From the NCBI RefSeq assembly GCF_016132545.1, contig NZ_CP066167.1, positions 1 through 64,000 of the forward strand: a stretch of 64,000 nt of DNA, written 5' to 3'. This stretch comes from Spongiibacter nanhainus. GTDB taxonomy: Bacteria > Pseudomonadota > Gammaproteobacteria > Pseudomonadales > Spongiibacteraceae. A program made the position numbers and the translations under genes. Below, in pieces: positions 11,426-20,964 of this stretch. The notes beneath the pieces are model-generated. The model did not search any database, was not told the origin of the DNA, and saw only the letters and a program-made list of their open reading frames with translations. The first letter of the stretch is position 1; each line of letters opens with the position of its first letter.

Positions 11426-14227
11426 ATGGAGTACGCCGTGTCGCGATCCCGTGTTGTTCGCAGGGGTTCTTCCCTGTCCCTGATTGCCCTGTCGCTAATC
11501 TTGCTGGCTAGCCTGAGCGCCTGTGGTGGTTCGTCCAGTAGCAACGATAACCCACAGTCAGACAAGCCCACTCCTCCGATACCTGAGGAAAACGACAATA
11601 CGCCGGATAACGGAACACTATCGGTGACCGTGAGTGGTGAAACCGTGGTGGCAGCGCAGACCCGCCAGACCCTGCGAGCCAGTGCCAGCCCCGACGGCAG
11701 CTACCAGTGGCAATGGCAGGCCAGCGGTGTGCCCGCCTTGGTGCTGAATGAGGACATCGACGGCAATCGCTACAGCTACACCGCACCCGATGTGGCCAGT
11801 CCCACCGACATGGTTGTGGAGGCCAGCGCACAAAGCGCCAACGGTGAGGACAGTGGCCGCAGTCAGGTCACAGTGAGGGTGCTTCCCCACACCGATCGCG
11901 ACCAACGACCCCTGGTCTCCGCTGGCGAAAACGTCGTGGTGGCCGAGGGTCAATCCCACACCCTGATCGCCGACACCTCTGCCCGCCACGGTCGCAGCAT
12001 TCGCCGCCTCGCCTGGACCCAGGTGGCCGGCCCCCAGGCCACTGTGGATGGGGCCAGTGACCAGGATCGCTTTACGGTGATTTTGCCGCAAGTAGAACAG
12101 ACACAAACCACGCGATTTCGCGTTCGCGCCACGGACAGCGGCGGCTTCAGCGCCGAGGACGATGTCGAAATTACGGTAGCAAATAGCCTGCCCAATGCCC
12201 TACCCCTTGTTGATGCCGGTGACGATCAGACCGTTGTGTCGCGACAGCCCGTGTCGCTCCGGGGCCAGGCCAGCGACCCGGATGGCAGTATTACTGACGT
12301 GCTTTGGCAGCTAGATCCACCGCAACAAGGGATCACCATTCACCGCGCCGACACTCTGAATGCGGAGTTCACGGCCCCCAATACCGCGGATGCTGTCACG
12401 CTGATCGCGCGCCTCACCGCCACCGATGATAGCGGCGCCCAGGCCAGCGACAGCGTTTTTATTCACGTCACTCCGGTTGCCAACCAGCCGCCCCACATTC
12501 GCACAATAGGTGCCGAGCCGGATGCTGTGCAAAGCGGTGACGAGGTGATACTCCAGGCCACCGCCGAGGATGCCGAGGGCGATCCCCTCTTCTATCAGTG
12601 GCGTCAGCTTGCGGGGCCGGCTATTTCTATTTTGCAGCCCGAGTCAGCTGTGACGACCTTTGCGGCACCGGATGTGATGGATACAGCGACGGTAACCATA
12701 GAACTCGAGGTGAACGACGGCGCCGATAGTGATGTGGCCACGGTGTCGGTGCTGGTCTCGCCTGCCGACGGCCCGGATAGCGGCGGCGGTCTCGATACCT
12801 TGTGTCTGAGCAATCCTCTGCACAGCGACTGCCCGCTCTATGCTTTAAGTCGCTTACTGACGCCTGATTTACCGTTTTGTATGGCCAGCCCCTTCAGTGA
12901 AGGCTGCCTGCTCGGCGACTTACTGGGCCCGCTGGTATCGAACTGCCTGCTAAACCCCAGTGCCCAGGGTTGTGGCGATGCGCTGGGCGACGTGCTCGAC
13001 CCCAGCTATCTATTGGAACAACTCGTCCAGCCCGACCGCGCCGATACCTGTAACCCGGAATACGGAGAAGGCTACAGCCATTACCGGGGCGCCCTTCACG
13101 AGCACACGGCCTATTCCGATGGCACCTTTTTGACCCGCCCCGCCGATGTCTATGCGCGGGTGGAATCCAAAGGCTTCGACTTTGTCGGCTCCTCCGACCA
13201 TTCCGATAATCTGGGTCTACCGCTGACGGTTGGGCGGGGGGACTGTCCGCCCCAGGACGTGCTGTTTTGCCTGTTGCTGGTGGACAAGGAGCGCCCTCAG
13301 GATGCGCTGATGAAATGGCGTGCTACGCAAACTCAGGCTGAGGAAGCATCCAATAGCAGCTTTACCGCCTTCCGGGGCTTTGAGTGGACCTCGGACCGCT
13401 TTGGCCACGCTAATGTGTTTTTCTCGGACCATTACATCAATGCCAAGACCGGCCCCGGCTACGCGGTGACCATGGCGCTATTCTGGCAATGGTTTGTTCT
13501 GCCCCCCGAGATTGGCGGCGGCGCCGATGGCTTGCTCAGTTTTAACCACCCAGGGCGGGAAGATGCTATCGAAGAGGTGTTGGCGCCACTGGGGGGCGAC
13601 CCCGGCTTTACCTTCAATGATTTTCGCTATGTCGAAGGTGCTGATTACCGAGTTGTCGGCATTGAAGTGTTTGGCAAGGGCAGCGAGTACGACAGCGACG
13701 GACCTGACGGCAGTTGGTTGAGCTACGCCCTGGATAAAGGCTGGCATCTTGCGCCAGTGGGTTCAGAGGATCATCACGGTACCGACTGGGGCGATGGCGA
13801 TCTACCCAAAACGGTACTGATTGCCAAATCCATAGCCAAAGACGATTTGCGCGAAGCGATGCTGGCCCGGCGTATGTATGCGGTCGCTCAGGACTACAAC
13901 GATATTTATCTGGAATACAGTGTCGATGGTGAGCCAATGGGCTCCCGAGTCAGTCGCAGTGCCGGTCGACGTGTTCCGGTATCAGTGAGTGTCAGTCGCC
14001 TAAGTGGCGTGCTGACAAACCCGACAATCGAATTGGTCGGCCCCGGCAATACCGTGATCGCATCGACGATGGGGTCGACTTTGAGGGACGAGCTAGTTGT
14101 GCCACGGGACAAAAATTACGCCTTTGTCAGGGTGTTAGATAATGACCGCCCGGTGGCTTTCTCTGCGCCAATATGGATGATGGCGGGCCGCCCTTTGCCC
14201 GCCTGTGGGGCGCCGCAAAGCTGGTAG
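11426..14227 (+). CDS. Large lipoprotein with PKD/Ig-like repeats and PHP-type metallophosphoesterase domain
   Basis: This 933-residue protein is predicted to be exported and lipidated: a charged N-terminus, a hydrophobic stretch (17-31) and the lipobox LSAC. Four Ig/PKD-like repeats follow (about 50-450; examples begin PLVDAGDDQTVV and PHIRTIGAEPDAV). Next comes a Cys-pair region with three C-x3-P-x4-C units (C460/C469, C485/C494, C507/C516). The C-terminal half has PHP-type motifs: HEH at 558-560, then SDHSDN, FNHPG and SEDHHG. The metal-ligand pattern suggests a hydrolase acting on a phosphoester or related substrate outside the inner membrane; the substrate is unknown. It stands alone with its own upstream region. 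Confidence 0.8.
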   Translation: MEYAVSRSRVVRRGSSLSLIALSLILLASLSACGGSSSSNDNPQSDKPTPPIPEENDNTPDNGTLSVTVSGETVVAAQTRQTLRASASPDGSYQWQWQASGVPALVLNEDIDGNRYSYTAPDVASPTDMVVEASAQSANGEDSGRSQVTVRVLPHTDRDQRPLVSAGENVVVAEGQSHTLIADTSARHGRSIRRLAWTQVAGPQATVDGASDQDRFTVILPQVEQTQTTRFRVRATDSGGFSAEDDVEITVANSLPNALPLVDAGDDQTVVSRQPVSLRGQASDPDGSITDVLWQLDPPQQGITIHRADTLNAEFTAPNTADAVTLIARLTATDDSGAQASDSVFIHVTPVANQPPHIRTIGAEPDAVQSGDEVILQATAEDAEGDPLFYQWRQLAGPAISILQPESAVTTFAAPDVMDTATVTIELEVNDGADSDVATVSVLVSPADGPDSGGGLDTLCLSNPLHSDCPLYALSRLLTPDLPFCMASPFSEGCLLGDLLGPLVSNCLLNPSAQGCGDALGDVLDPSYLLEQLVQPDRADTCNPEYGEGYSHYRGALHEHTAYSDGTFLTRPADVYARVESKGFDFVGSSDHSDNLGLPLTVGRGDCPPQDVLFCLLLVDKERPQDALMKWRATQTQAEEASNSSFTAFRGFEWTSDRFGHANVFFSDHYINAKTGPGYAVTMALFWQWFVLPPEIGGGADGLLSFNHPGREDAIEEVLAPLGGDPGFTFNDFRYVEGADYRVVGIEVFGKGSEYDSDGPDGSWLSYALDKGWHLAPVGSEDHHGTDWGDGDLPKTVLIAKSIAKDDLREAMLARRMYAVAQDYNDIYLEYSVDGEPMGSRVSRSAGRRVPVSVSVSRLSGVLTNPTIELVGPGNTVIASTMGSTLRDELVVPRDKNYAFVRVLDNDRPVAFSAPIWMMAGRPLPACGAPQSW

Positions 14228-14261
14228 TGTGGAGGGTGTCCCTCTGACTCAAGGTCAGGGC

Positions 14262-16220
14262 TTAAACATGCTGGGCTTGATGGATGTCGCTGTAGCGTTT
14301 GACCCAGTCGGCAAAGTTGTCGGCGTTTAATGGCGGTGAATACAGGTAGCCCTGCACCATATCGCACTGCCGTTCGCGGAGAATGCGGCGCTGTTGGAGA
14401 TTCTCGACCCCCTCGGCAATGACCTTCATATTAAAACTGTGGGCCATTGCAATAATGGCATTGACCAGGGTGACGCTGTCTTCACTTTCGTTGATATCGT
14501 GTACAAAGCTGCGATCGATCTTAAGCACATCGAAGGGGTAGCGCTTTAGATAACTTAGCGAGGCGTAGCCGGTACCGAAGTCGTCCAGAGAAACCCGCAC
14601 CCCGAGATTTTTCAGCGCCGAGAAAATCTCACGAATGGTGGGCGCGTCATTAATCAGTAGGCCTTCAGTGATTTCCAGCTCTAACTGGTGAGCGGGCAGG
14701 CCGCTACGCTTAAGCGCTGAGGCAACGCGCTCGACGATATCCCCCTCGATAAACTGGCGGGCGGAAATATTCACCGCTACGCTGAGTTCCGGCAAACCGC
14801 TGTTGCGCCACTCCATAATCTGCTGGCAGGCGCGCTCTAAAACCCACGACCCGATGTCGACAATCAGCCCGCTTTCCTCGGCAATTTTGATAAAGGTATC
14901 CGGTCGAGGGTTGCGCAACTCGTTGTTGTGCCAGCGCAGCAGCACTTCCACGCCCCTTAGCTGGTTGTTTTGCAGATCCACCACCGGTTGGTAGTGGAGC
15001 TTGAATTCGTCCCGCTCAATGGCGTGGCGCAACTGGTTTTCTATCTCCAGCCGCCGCTCGACAAAGCCACTCATACCGGTCTGGTAGAAGCAGAAGCGAT
15101 TGCCGCCACCGTTCTTGGCCTCGAACATGGCGGCTTCTGCCCGGCGCATTAGGGTGGCCGCGTCGTCGCCGTTATCGGGATACTGGCTGACTCCGATACT
15201 GGTGGTGATATTGATCTCGTGGTTATCGATATAAAAAGGCTGGCGAATCCGCTCCAGTATGCCCTCGGCCAGGATCGTGGCCTCGTCGGCGCAAACGTCG
15301 TTGCTTAGCATCACCATAAACTCGTCGGAGCCGAGGTGGGCCAGCAGGTACTCCTCCCGCACACAGGCGCGCAGGCGATCCGCCGTCTCCCGGAATACCC
15401 GGTCCAGTACACTGTGACCCAGTGTTTCGTTGATATAGCGAACGCGATCCAGGTCCACATGCAGGAGAAAGAAACGGCCTTCGGCGTCTTTGAGCGTCTC
15501 GATCTGCTTTTCCAGGTCGCGGATGATGTACTGACGATTGGGCAGGCCGGTAAGCACGTTGTAATGCTCGCGAATAAACAGCCGATTGGTCATCGCCTTC
15601 TGTTCGGAGATATCGTCGTAGCACACAATGACTTTATCCAGCTGGCCGGCATCGTCCATGATGGGCGTGATGGAAGCCTTCACAAACTCGTGCCGATCCC
15701 TAAAAGACAGCTGTAATTCGCCTTTCCAGGGGCGGCCCTGTAGCAAATTCTGGTTGATACTGGCGTGGGCCTCTTCGCTAATCACTTCCGGCCAACGCTT
15801 GGCATTGTTTATCCATTCATTGGGATCGGGATCGAGCCGTAACAAGGATTCGTGGAGGCGGTTGAGATACTCTATTTTCATATCTCGATTAACCAGAATC
15901 AGCGCTGAACCGCTGTGTTGGAGTAACTGATCCAGGTAGCGCTTTCTGGTTTCAGACTGCTGCAGCTGATCGCGGAGTAGATTGATTTTGTAGCAGGCAA
16001 ACAGAAAGAAACCGCTAATACTGAAGGTAAAGCAGCCCAGGGCCAGTACAGCGGGGTGCTGGCCACTCCCCGCCAACACAAAGCCCAGTGCGGCCAGTCC
16101 GGCGGATATAGAAAATGCAGTACATAACAGCAGCATAGCCATAGTGATTTTACCCGCCGTTCCCTGCCGGACGCGCTCCGTCAATCTTGCGACCGACAAA
16201 CGCTGTTTCGCCTCCCACAC
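14262..16220 (-). CDS. Membrane PAS-GGDEF-EAL cyclic-di-GMP protein
   Basis: The 652-residue product has two transmembrane helices (about 26-50 and 57-77), a PAS-like domain (about 95-205), a GGDEF domain (about 215-375) and an EAL domain (about 390-640). The cyclase signature is GSDEF rather than GGDEF, so cyclase activity is uncertain. The EAL site reads EVL but keeps the other catalytic motifs (NISARQF, EITEG, DDFGTG, LKIDRSF, AEGVE, QGY), so phosphodiesterase activity is likely. The GTG start at 16220 overlaps the methyltransferase gene by 71 bp; an ATG at 16142 would remove the overlap but lose positive residues ahead of the first helix. The start is therefore open. Confidence 0.88.
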   Translation of the reverse strand: MWEAKQRLSVARLTERVRQGTAGKITMAMLLLCTAFSISAGLAALGFVLAGSGQHPAVLALGCFTFSISGFFLFACYKINLLRDQLQQSETRKRYLDQLLQHSGSALILVNRDMKIEYLNRLHESLLRLDPDPNEWINNAKRWPEVISEEAHASINQNLLQGRPWKGELQLSFRDRHEFVKASITPIMDDAGQLDKVIVCYDDISEQKAMTNRLFIREHYNVLTGLPNRQYIIRDLEKQIETLKDAEGRFFLLHVDLDRVRYINETLGHSVLDRVFRETADRLRACVREEYLLAHLGSDEFMVMLSNDVCADEATILAEGILERIRQPFYIDNHEINITTSIGVSQYPDNGDDAATLMRRAEAAMFEAKNGGGNRFCFYQTGMSGFVERRLEIENQLRHAIERDEFKLHYQPVVDLQNNQLRGVEVLLRWHNNELRNPRPDTFIKIAEESGLIVDIGSWVLERACQQIMEWRNSGLPELSVAVNISARQFIEGDIVERVASALKRSGLPAHQLELEITEGLLINDAPTIREIFSALKNLGVRVSLDDFGTGYASLSYLKRYPFDVLKIDRSFVHDINESEDSVTLVNAIIAMAHSFNMKVIAEGVENLQQRRILRERQCDMVQGYLYSPPLNADNFADWVKRYSDIHQAQHV

Positions 16221-16737
16221 CCACCGGAAAATCCTGCCGGTGGTACAACGTGTCTAATGCTTTGAAGTGTGACAGAAGTTCGTCCGGCTGCAAGCGAAAA
16301 GCAGCCTTATTCGGGCCGCGCCGCACCGGCCCGGCGTCATTGAAGGTTTGGTAGAGCAGCAACCCGCCGGGTGCCAGAATGGAGGGGAGCTGGGGCAGCA
16401 GCGGCCGGTGGAGATAGTGGCTCACCACCACAACCTGGTAGGGCCCGGTCGGTAAGCCCGCAGACTCGATATCCCATTGCTGGGCATAAATAGGCAGCCT
16501 GGCCTCCTGAGCATAGTCGCGCAAGGTATCCACTGCGACCTGGGAAATATCCACGGCATCGCAATCCAGACCGCGGCGGGCCAGCAAATCAGCATTGCCC
16601 CCTAGGCCGCAGGCTAAGTCCAGCGCTCTGCCGTGAGCAGGGAGAATGTCGATAAACTGCTGCAATAACTGGCAGGGCTCCCCTGGCGCCGAACGCTCGC
16701 GATAGCGTTGATCCCACTTGTCCTGAATCGCTGTCAT
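16150..16737 (-). CDS. Class I SAM-dependent methyltransferase (TehB-like)
   Basis: The 195-residue product has the SAM-binding motif LDLACGLGGNADLLARRG near residue 40 and a DAVDIS acidic strand end, the normal class I Rossmann signature. The reading frame opens upstream at 16824, but the ATG at 16737 overlaps the trkH stop as ATGA, which fixes the start by coupling. The family includes TehB-type small-molecule methyltransferases; the substrate cannot be read from the sequence. It sits between trkH and the GGDEF/EAL gene on the same strand. Confidence 0.85.
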   Translation of the reverse strand: MTAIQDKWDQRYRERSAPGEPCQLLQQFIDILPAHGRALDLACGLGGNADLLARRGLDCDAVDISQVAVDTLRDYAQEARLPIYAQQWDIESAGLPTGPYQVVVVSHYLHRPLLPQLPSILAPGGLLLYQTFNDAGPVRRGPNKAAFRLQPDELLSHFKALDTLYHRQDFPVGVGGETAFVGRKIDGARPAGNGG

Positions 16738-18185
16738 CCGCGCCGCCAGAATGCCGGTGTGAACAATACCAGCAAGGTAAAGATTTCCAGCCGTCCCAGC
16801 AGCATGGCAAAGCACAGCACCCACTTGCCCACGTCGCTGACACTTTGATAGTTAGCGGCGACCTCCCCCAGACCGGGGCCCATATTGTTAATGCTGGCAG
16901 CGGTGGCGGTGAAGGCTGACAGTGAGTCCAGGCCGCAGGCCATCATCACCAAAGTGATCACCACAAAGGAGATCAGGTACATGGCCACAAAGCTCCATAC
17001 CGCACTGACCACCCGAGCCTCTACCCGGTGCCGGCCTACTTTTAATGGAATAACGGCATTGGGGTGGATCAACTGCTTCATTTCCCGAACGCCCTGCTTG
17101 ACGACCAGCATGGTGCGCACTGCTTTCATACCGCCGCCGGTCGAGCCGGCACAGCCGCCGATAAAAGACAGCATCACCAAGTAGACCGGTAAAAAGCTGG
17201 GCCAGGCGGCAAAGTTATCGGCGCCAAATCCAGCGGTGGTGGCGATGGAGACAGTGTGAAAGATGCCGTTAATCAAGCCGTTATTGGCAGACTGGGTGCC
17301 GGTAAAAATCAGAAACAGCGAGACTAATAGTACCGAAAATCCAATGACCCCCAGATAAAACTTACTCTCAGAATCCTTGAGATAGGACAGCGGTCGCCGC
17401 TCGTGCCAAACCGCAAAATGCACCGCAAAGCTCATGCCGGCAAACAACATAAAGGCGGTGCAGATCATCAATATCAGCGGACTGTTGAAGTAGCCCATAC
17501 TGGCGTCGTGGGTAGAAAAGCCGCCGATCGCCACGGTGGAGAAGGCGTGGCAAATGGCATCGAAAAAGGTCATGCCAGCCAGCCAGTAGGCCGCTGTGCA
17601 GGTGATGGTCAGGGCCATGTACATGTAGAACAGCACCTTGGCGGTACCGGTGATCCGCGGGGTGAGTTTGGTATCTTTCACCGGCCCCGGGGTTTCCGCC
17701 CGGTACAACTGCATCCCACCAATGCCCAGTATCGGCAGGATCGCCACCGCGATAACGATAATCCCGATACCCCCCAGCCACTGCAGAAACTGCCGATAAA
17801 ATAAAATGGAGATGGGTAGCTCATCGAGGCCGACGATCACCGTGGCGCCGGTGGTGGTGAGGCCGGAGAAAGACTCAAACACCGCCTCGGAAAGGGACAG
17901 GCCCGGGTGGTCGGCCAGGTAAAAGGGCAAGGCCCCGAACAGGCTCAGTACCGACCAGAACAGGGCCACCACCAGAAAGCCATCGCGAATGCCCAGGTCC
18001 TGCTGGCGATTGCCGCTGATCACCCGCAGCACCAGGCCGGCGCCAAAGGTCAGTACAAAGGCCATACCAAAGGCCCGCATCGCGCCGTCGTCATACAGCG
18101 CCGCCAGCGCCGCCGGCAGGGCCATGGTCACGCTGAATATCATCAGCAGCATGCCGATAATTCGACAGATTACGACTAGGTGCAT
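16734..18185 (-). CDS. trkH: Trk potassium uptake transmembrane subunit
   Basis: TrkH is the K+-translocating membrane subunit of the Trk system and is gated by TrkA. The 483-residue product is strongly hydrophobic and shows the four selectivity-filter repeats of the family (TTTGATV, STVAIGGF, TTAGFGA, NNMGPGLG). It lies 45 bp downstream of trkA on the same strand. Its stop overlaps the start of the methyltransferase gene. Confidence 0.95.
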   Translation of the reverse strand: MHLVVICRIIGMLLMIFSVTMALPAALAALYDDGAMRAFGMAFVLTFGAGLVLRVISGNRQQDLGIRDGFLVVALFWSVLSLFGALPFYLADHPGLSLSEAVFESFSGLTTTGATVIVGLDELPISILFYRQFLQWLGGIGIIVIAVAILPILGIGGMQLYRAETPGPVKDTKLTPRITGTAKVLFYMYMALTITCTAAYWLAGMTFFDAICHAFSTVAIGGFSTHDASMGYFNSPLILMICTAFMLFAGMSFAVHFAVWHERRPLSYLKDSESKFYLGVIGFSVLLVSLFLIFTGTQSANNGLINGIFHTVSIATTAGFGADNFAAWPSFLPVYLVMLSFIGGCAGSTGGGMKAVRTMLVVKQGVREMKQLIHPNAVIPLKVGRHRVEARVVSAVWSFVAMYLISFVVITLVMMACGLDSLSAFTATAASINNMGPGLGEVAANYQSVSDVGKWVLCFAMLLGRLEIFTLLVLFTPAFWRRG

Positions 18186-18230
18186 GGCACGATCCTGGTA
18201 TCAAAACGCCCTGGGGTCATGTCATTGCCC

Positions 18231-19604
18231 TTAGAAGAAGGTAAAGCCGACTTGGAAGAGTTTTTCCACAGCCTTGATCTTGCTCTTATCCGTCAGGAAC
18301 AGAATCACGTGGTCCTCGGACTCAACAAGAATATGGCCGTGGGCAATTAACACTTCATTACCCCTGGCAATGGCGCCGATGGTGACCCCCTCGGGCAGAT
18401 CAATCTCATCCAGTCGTCGGCCCACCACTTTGGAGGACCGACTGTCGCCGTGAGCAATAATCTCTAACGACTCGGCTGCGCCGCGTCGCAGAGAATGGAC
18501 ATTGTATATATCGCCACGCCTTACATGGGTTAACAGGCTGCCGATTGTGATCTGCTGGGGCGAGATAGCAATGTCGATTTCACCGCCCTGCACCAGGTCC
18601 ACATAGGCGGGGTTGGTGATCAGGGTGATCACCTTGCGGGCGCCCATGCGCTTGGCCAGCAGCGAGGCCATGATATTGGCTTCGTCGTCGTTGGTCAGCG
18701 CCAGGAATACATCCACATCGTCGATATTTTCCTGGGCCAGCAGCTCGTGATCCGAGGCGCTGCCGTGCAGCACAATGGCATGGCGCAACTGCTCCGACAG
18801 ATAGCGACAGCGCTTGTAGCTGCGCTCGATCACTTTGACGTTGTAGTGTTTTTCCAGCGCCCGGGACAGGCGCTCGCCGATATTGCCGCCGCCGGCGATA
18901 ACAATGCGCTTGTAGGTGCGATCCAACCGCCGCAGCTCGCTCATTACCGGCATCACGTTTTTGCGAGCGGCGATAAAGAACACTTCGTCCCCCGCCTCCA
19001 CCACCGTGTCGCCGGTGGGCATGATGGCCTGACCGCGACGGAAAATGGCCGCCACCCGGGTATCCACCTTGGGCATATGCTCGCGGATGGTGGACAGTTC
19101 ATTGCCCACCAGCGGGCCGCCGTAATAGGCCTTGACCCCCACCAGCTGGGCCTTGCCGTCGGCAAAGTCCAGCACCTGCAGCGCGCCGGGGTATTGCAGC
19201 AGGCGCTGCACGTATTTGGTGACCAAGTCCTCGGGGCTGATAAACACATCGATGGGGATGGCCTCCAGGCCAAACAGCTTCTCCACCGAGGAGTAGGCCT
19301 GGGCGCGGATGCGGGAAATCTTGGTGGGGGTACGGAACAGGGTGTAGGCAACCTGACAGGCCACCATATTGATCTCGTCGCTACTGGTCACCGCAATCAG
19401 CATGTCGGCGTCTTCGGCTCCCGCCCGGGCCAGTACGTCGGGGTGAGAGGCCGAGCCGGCTACGGTGGCGATGTCCAGGCGGTCCTGCAATTCCTTGAGG
19501 CGATCCTGGTCGTGGTCCACCACGGTGATGTCGTTGTGCTCGCTGGCCAGATTCGCTGCCAGGGTACCGCCGACCTGGCCGGCGCCCAGAATGATGATTT
19601 TCAT
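18231..19604 (-). CDS. trkA: Trk potassium transporter NAD-binding regulatory subunit
   Basis: TrkA is the cytoplasmic nucleotide-binding regulator of TrkH. The 457-residue product is two tandem RCK units, each opening with a Rossmann glycine motif ([12 protein letters not shown] at the N-terminus and [12 protein letters not shown] near residue 235) and each followed by a TrkA-C domain. It lies between rsmB (70 bp upstream) and trkH, the arrangement seen next to def-fmt-rsmB in many gammaproteobacteria. Confidence 0.96.
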   Translation of the reverse strand: MKIIILGAGQVGGTLAANLASEHNDITVVDHDQDRLKELQDRLDIATVAGSASHPDVLARAGAEDADMLIAVTSSDEINMVACQVAYTLFRTPTKISRIRAQAYSSVEKLFGLEAIPIDVFISPEDLVTKYVQRLLQYPGALQVLDFADGKAQLVGVKAYYGGPLVGNELSTIREHMPKVDTRVAAIFRRGQAIMPTGDTVVEAGDEVFFIAARKNVMPVMSELRRLDRTYKRIVIAGGGNIGERLSRALEKHYNVKVIERSYKRCRYLSEQLRHAIVLHGSASDHELLAQENIDDVDVFLALTNDDEANIMASLLAKRMGARKVITLITNPAYVDLVQGGEIDIAISPQQITIGSLLTHVRRGDIYNVHSLRRGAAESLEIIAHGDSRSSKVVGRRLDEIDLPEGVTIGAIARGNEVLIAHGHILVESEDHVILFLTDKSKIKAVEKLFQVGFTFF

Positions 19605-19674
19605 TGCGGGTTTGTCGCCTTAAGCAATGGAATGTGGGCAATTGTGCGTTGTTTTACTGCCTTGGCTCAAGTAC

Positions 19675-20964
19675 TTAGCGCTTGTGTAGTACGGCATAAA
19701 AGAATCCATCCGGCCCGTCGACTGCGGGAAACAACTGTCGACCGGCCGGCCGCGCTTGTCCCCAGGCTGCTTCGATGGGCGCCTCGGCGGCGTCACTGTG
19801 GCGGGCTAAAAAGTCCGCCACTTGCTGTTCATTTTCATCCGGCAATACCGAGCAGGTGGCATAGAGCAAGGTGCCGCCGGGGCTCAGGCACTGCCACAAG
19901 GCATCCAGAATGCGGCGCTGTAAGGCGACCAATGCTGGAATATCGTCGGCTCGGCGGTGCAGCTTAATGTCAGGGTTGCGGCGGATTACGCCGGTGGCGC
20001 TGCAGGGGGCGTCCAGCAGAATGCGATCAAAGGGTTTGCCGTCCCACCAGTTATCGGTATCGGCAGCGTCGGCGCACAGCAGCGTTGCGGACAGGCCCAG
20101 GCGCTGCAGATTGTCCCGGACCCTGTCCAGGCGACCGTCCTCCACATCCAGCGCTACCACTTCCCTTAGATTTGCCTCGGTTTCCAGAATCGCGCCGGTT
20201 TTGCCCCCCGGCGCGGCGCAGGCATCCAGCACCCGCTGGCCGGCTTTAAGATCCAGCAGCGTGGTACACAGTTGGGCGGCTTCGTCCTGAACACTGGCCA
20301 AACCCTCGGCAAAGCCCGGCAGCCGGCTCACCGGTTGGGGCGCGTGCAGGCGCACCCCCTGGGGGGCAAAGTCACAGGGGCTGGCTTCAATATCACTGTC
20401 TTTCAGGGCATGCAGGTAGCTGTCGCGATCGCCCTGGCGGGCGTTGACCCGCAAACACATCGGCGGGTGGCTGTTGTTGGCCGCCAGTATCGCCTCGGCC
20501 TGCTGGGGCCAGGCCTTTTTTATGGCCTGGTAGAGCCACTGGGGGTGACTGACGGCGGCCGCTGGCGGCAAGTTGGCGAACAGTTCATCGCCATCGCGCT
20601 GACAGCGTCGCAAAATGGCATTGACCATCCCCGCTGCCCACTTTTTCTTCACCGTGCGACAGGCTTCAACACAGCTATTTATCGCCGCGTGGGGCGCAAC
20701 GGCGGTGTAGCGCAGTTGGTAAGCGCCCACCAACACCAGCATCTCTATGTCCAGGTCCTTGCGTTTGAGGGGCTTGGCAAAGCAGGGTTTAAGGGCAGCT
20801 TTAAGCGTCCAATAGTGGCGCAGCACCCCGTAGCACAGTTCCCGATACAGGGGCCGCTGTTGATTGGGCAGCGACTGCTCATTGACGGGCAGCTGGCGGT
20901 TGAGGGACTGGCCGCCAGCGACGGCAGTCAGGCATTGGGCCGCGGCCAGCCTGGGGCAGCTCAT
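19675..20964 (-). CDS. rsmB: 16S rRNA (cytosine-967-C5)-methyltransferase RsmB
   Basis: RsmB methylates C967 of 16S rRNA. The 429-residue product has an N-terminal NusB-like RNA-binding domain (about 1-135) and a C-terminal methyltransferase domain with SAM motif DACAAPGGKTG, the PCSATG motif and TCSVLPDENE, which hold the paired cysteines of m5C methyltransferases. Its ATG overlaps the fmt stop by 4 bp, indicating coupling to fmt. Confidence 0.95.
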   Translation of the reverse strand: MSCPRLAAAQCLTAVAGGQSLNRQLPVNEQSLPNQQRPLYRELCYGVLRHYWTLKAALKPCFAKPLKRKDLDIEMLVLVGAYQLRYTAVAPHAAINSCVEACRTVKKKWAAGMVNAILRRCQRDGDELFANLPPAAAVSHPQWLYQAIKKAWPQQAEAILAANNSHPPMCLRVNARQGDRDSYLHALKDSDIEASPCDFAPQGVRLHAPQPVSRLPGFAEGLASVQDEAAQLCTTLLDLKAGQRVLDACAAPGGKTGAILETEANLREVVALDVEDGRLDRVRDNLQRLGLSATLLCADAADTDNWWDGKPFDRILLDAPCSATGVIRRNPDIKLHRRADDIPALVALQRRILDALWQCLSPGGTLLYATCSVLPDENEQQVADFLARHSDAAEAPIEAAWGQARPAGRQLFPAVDGPDGFFYAVLHKR

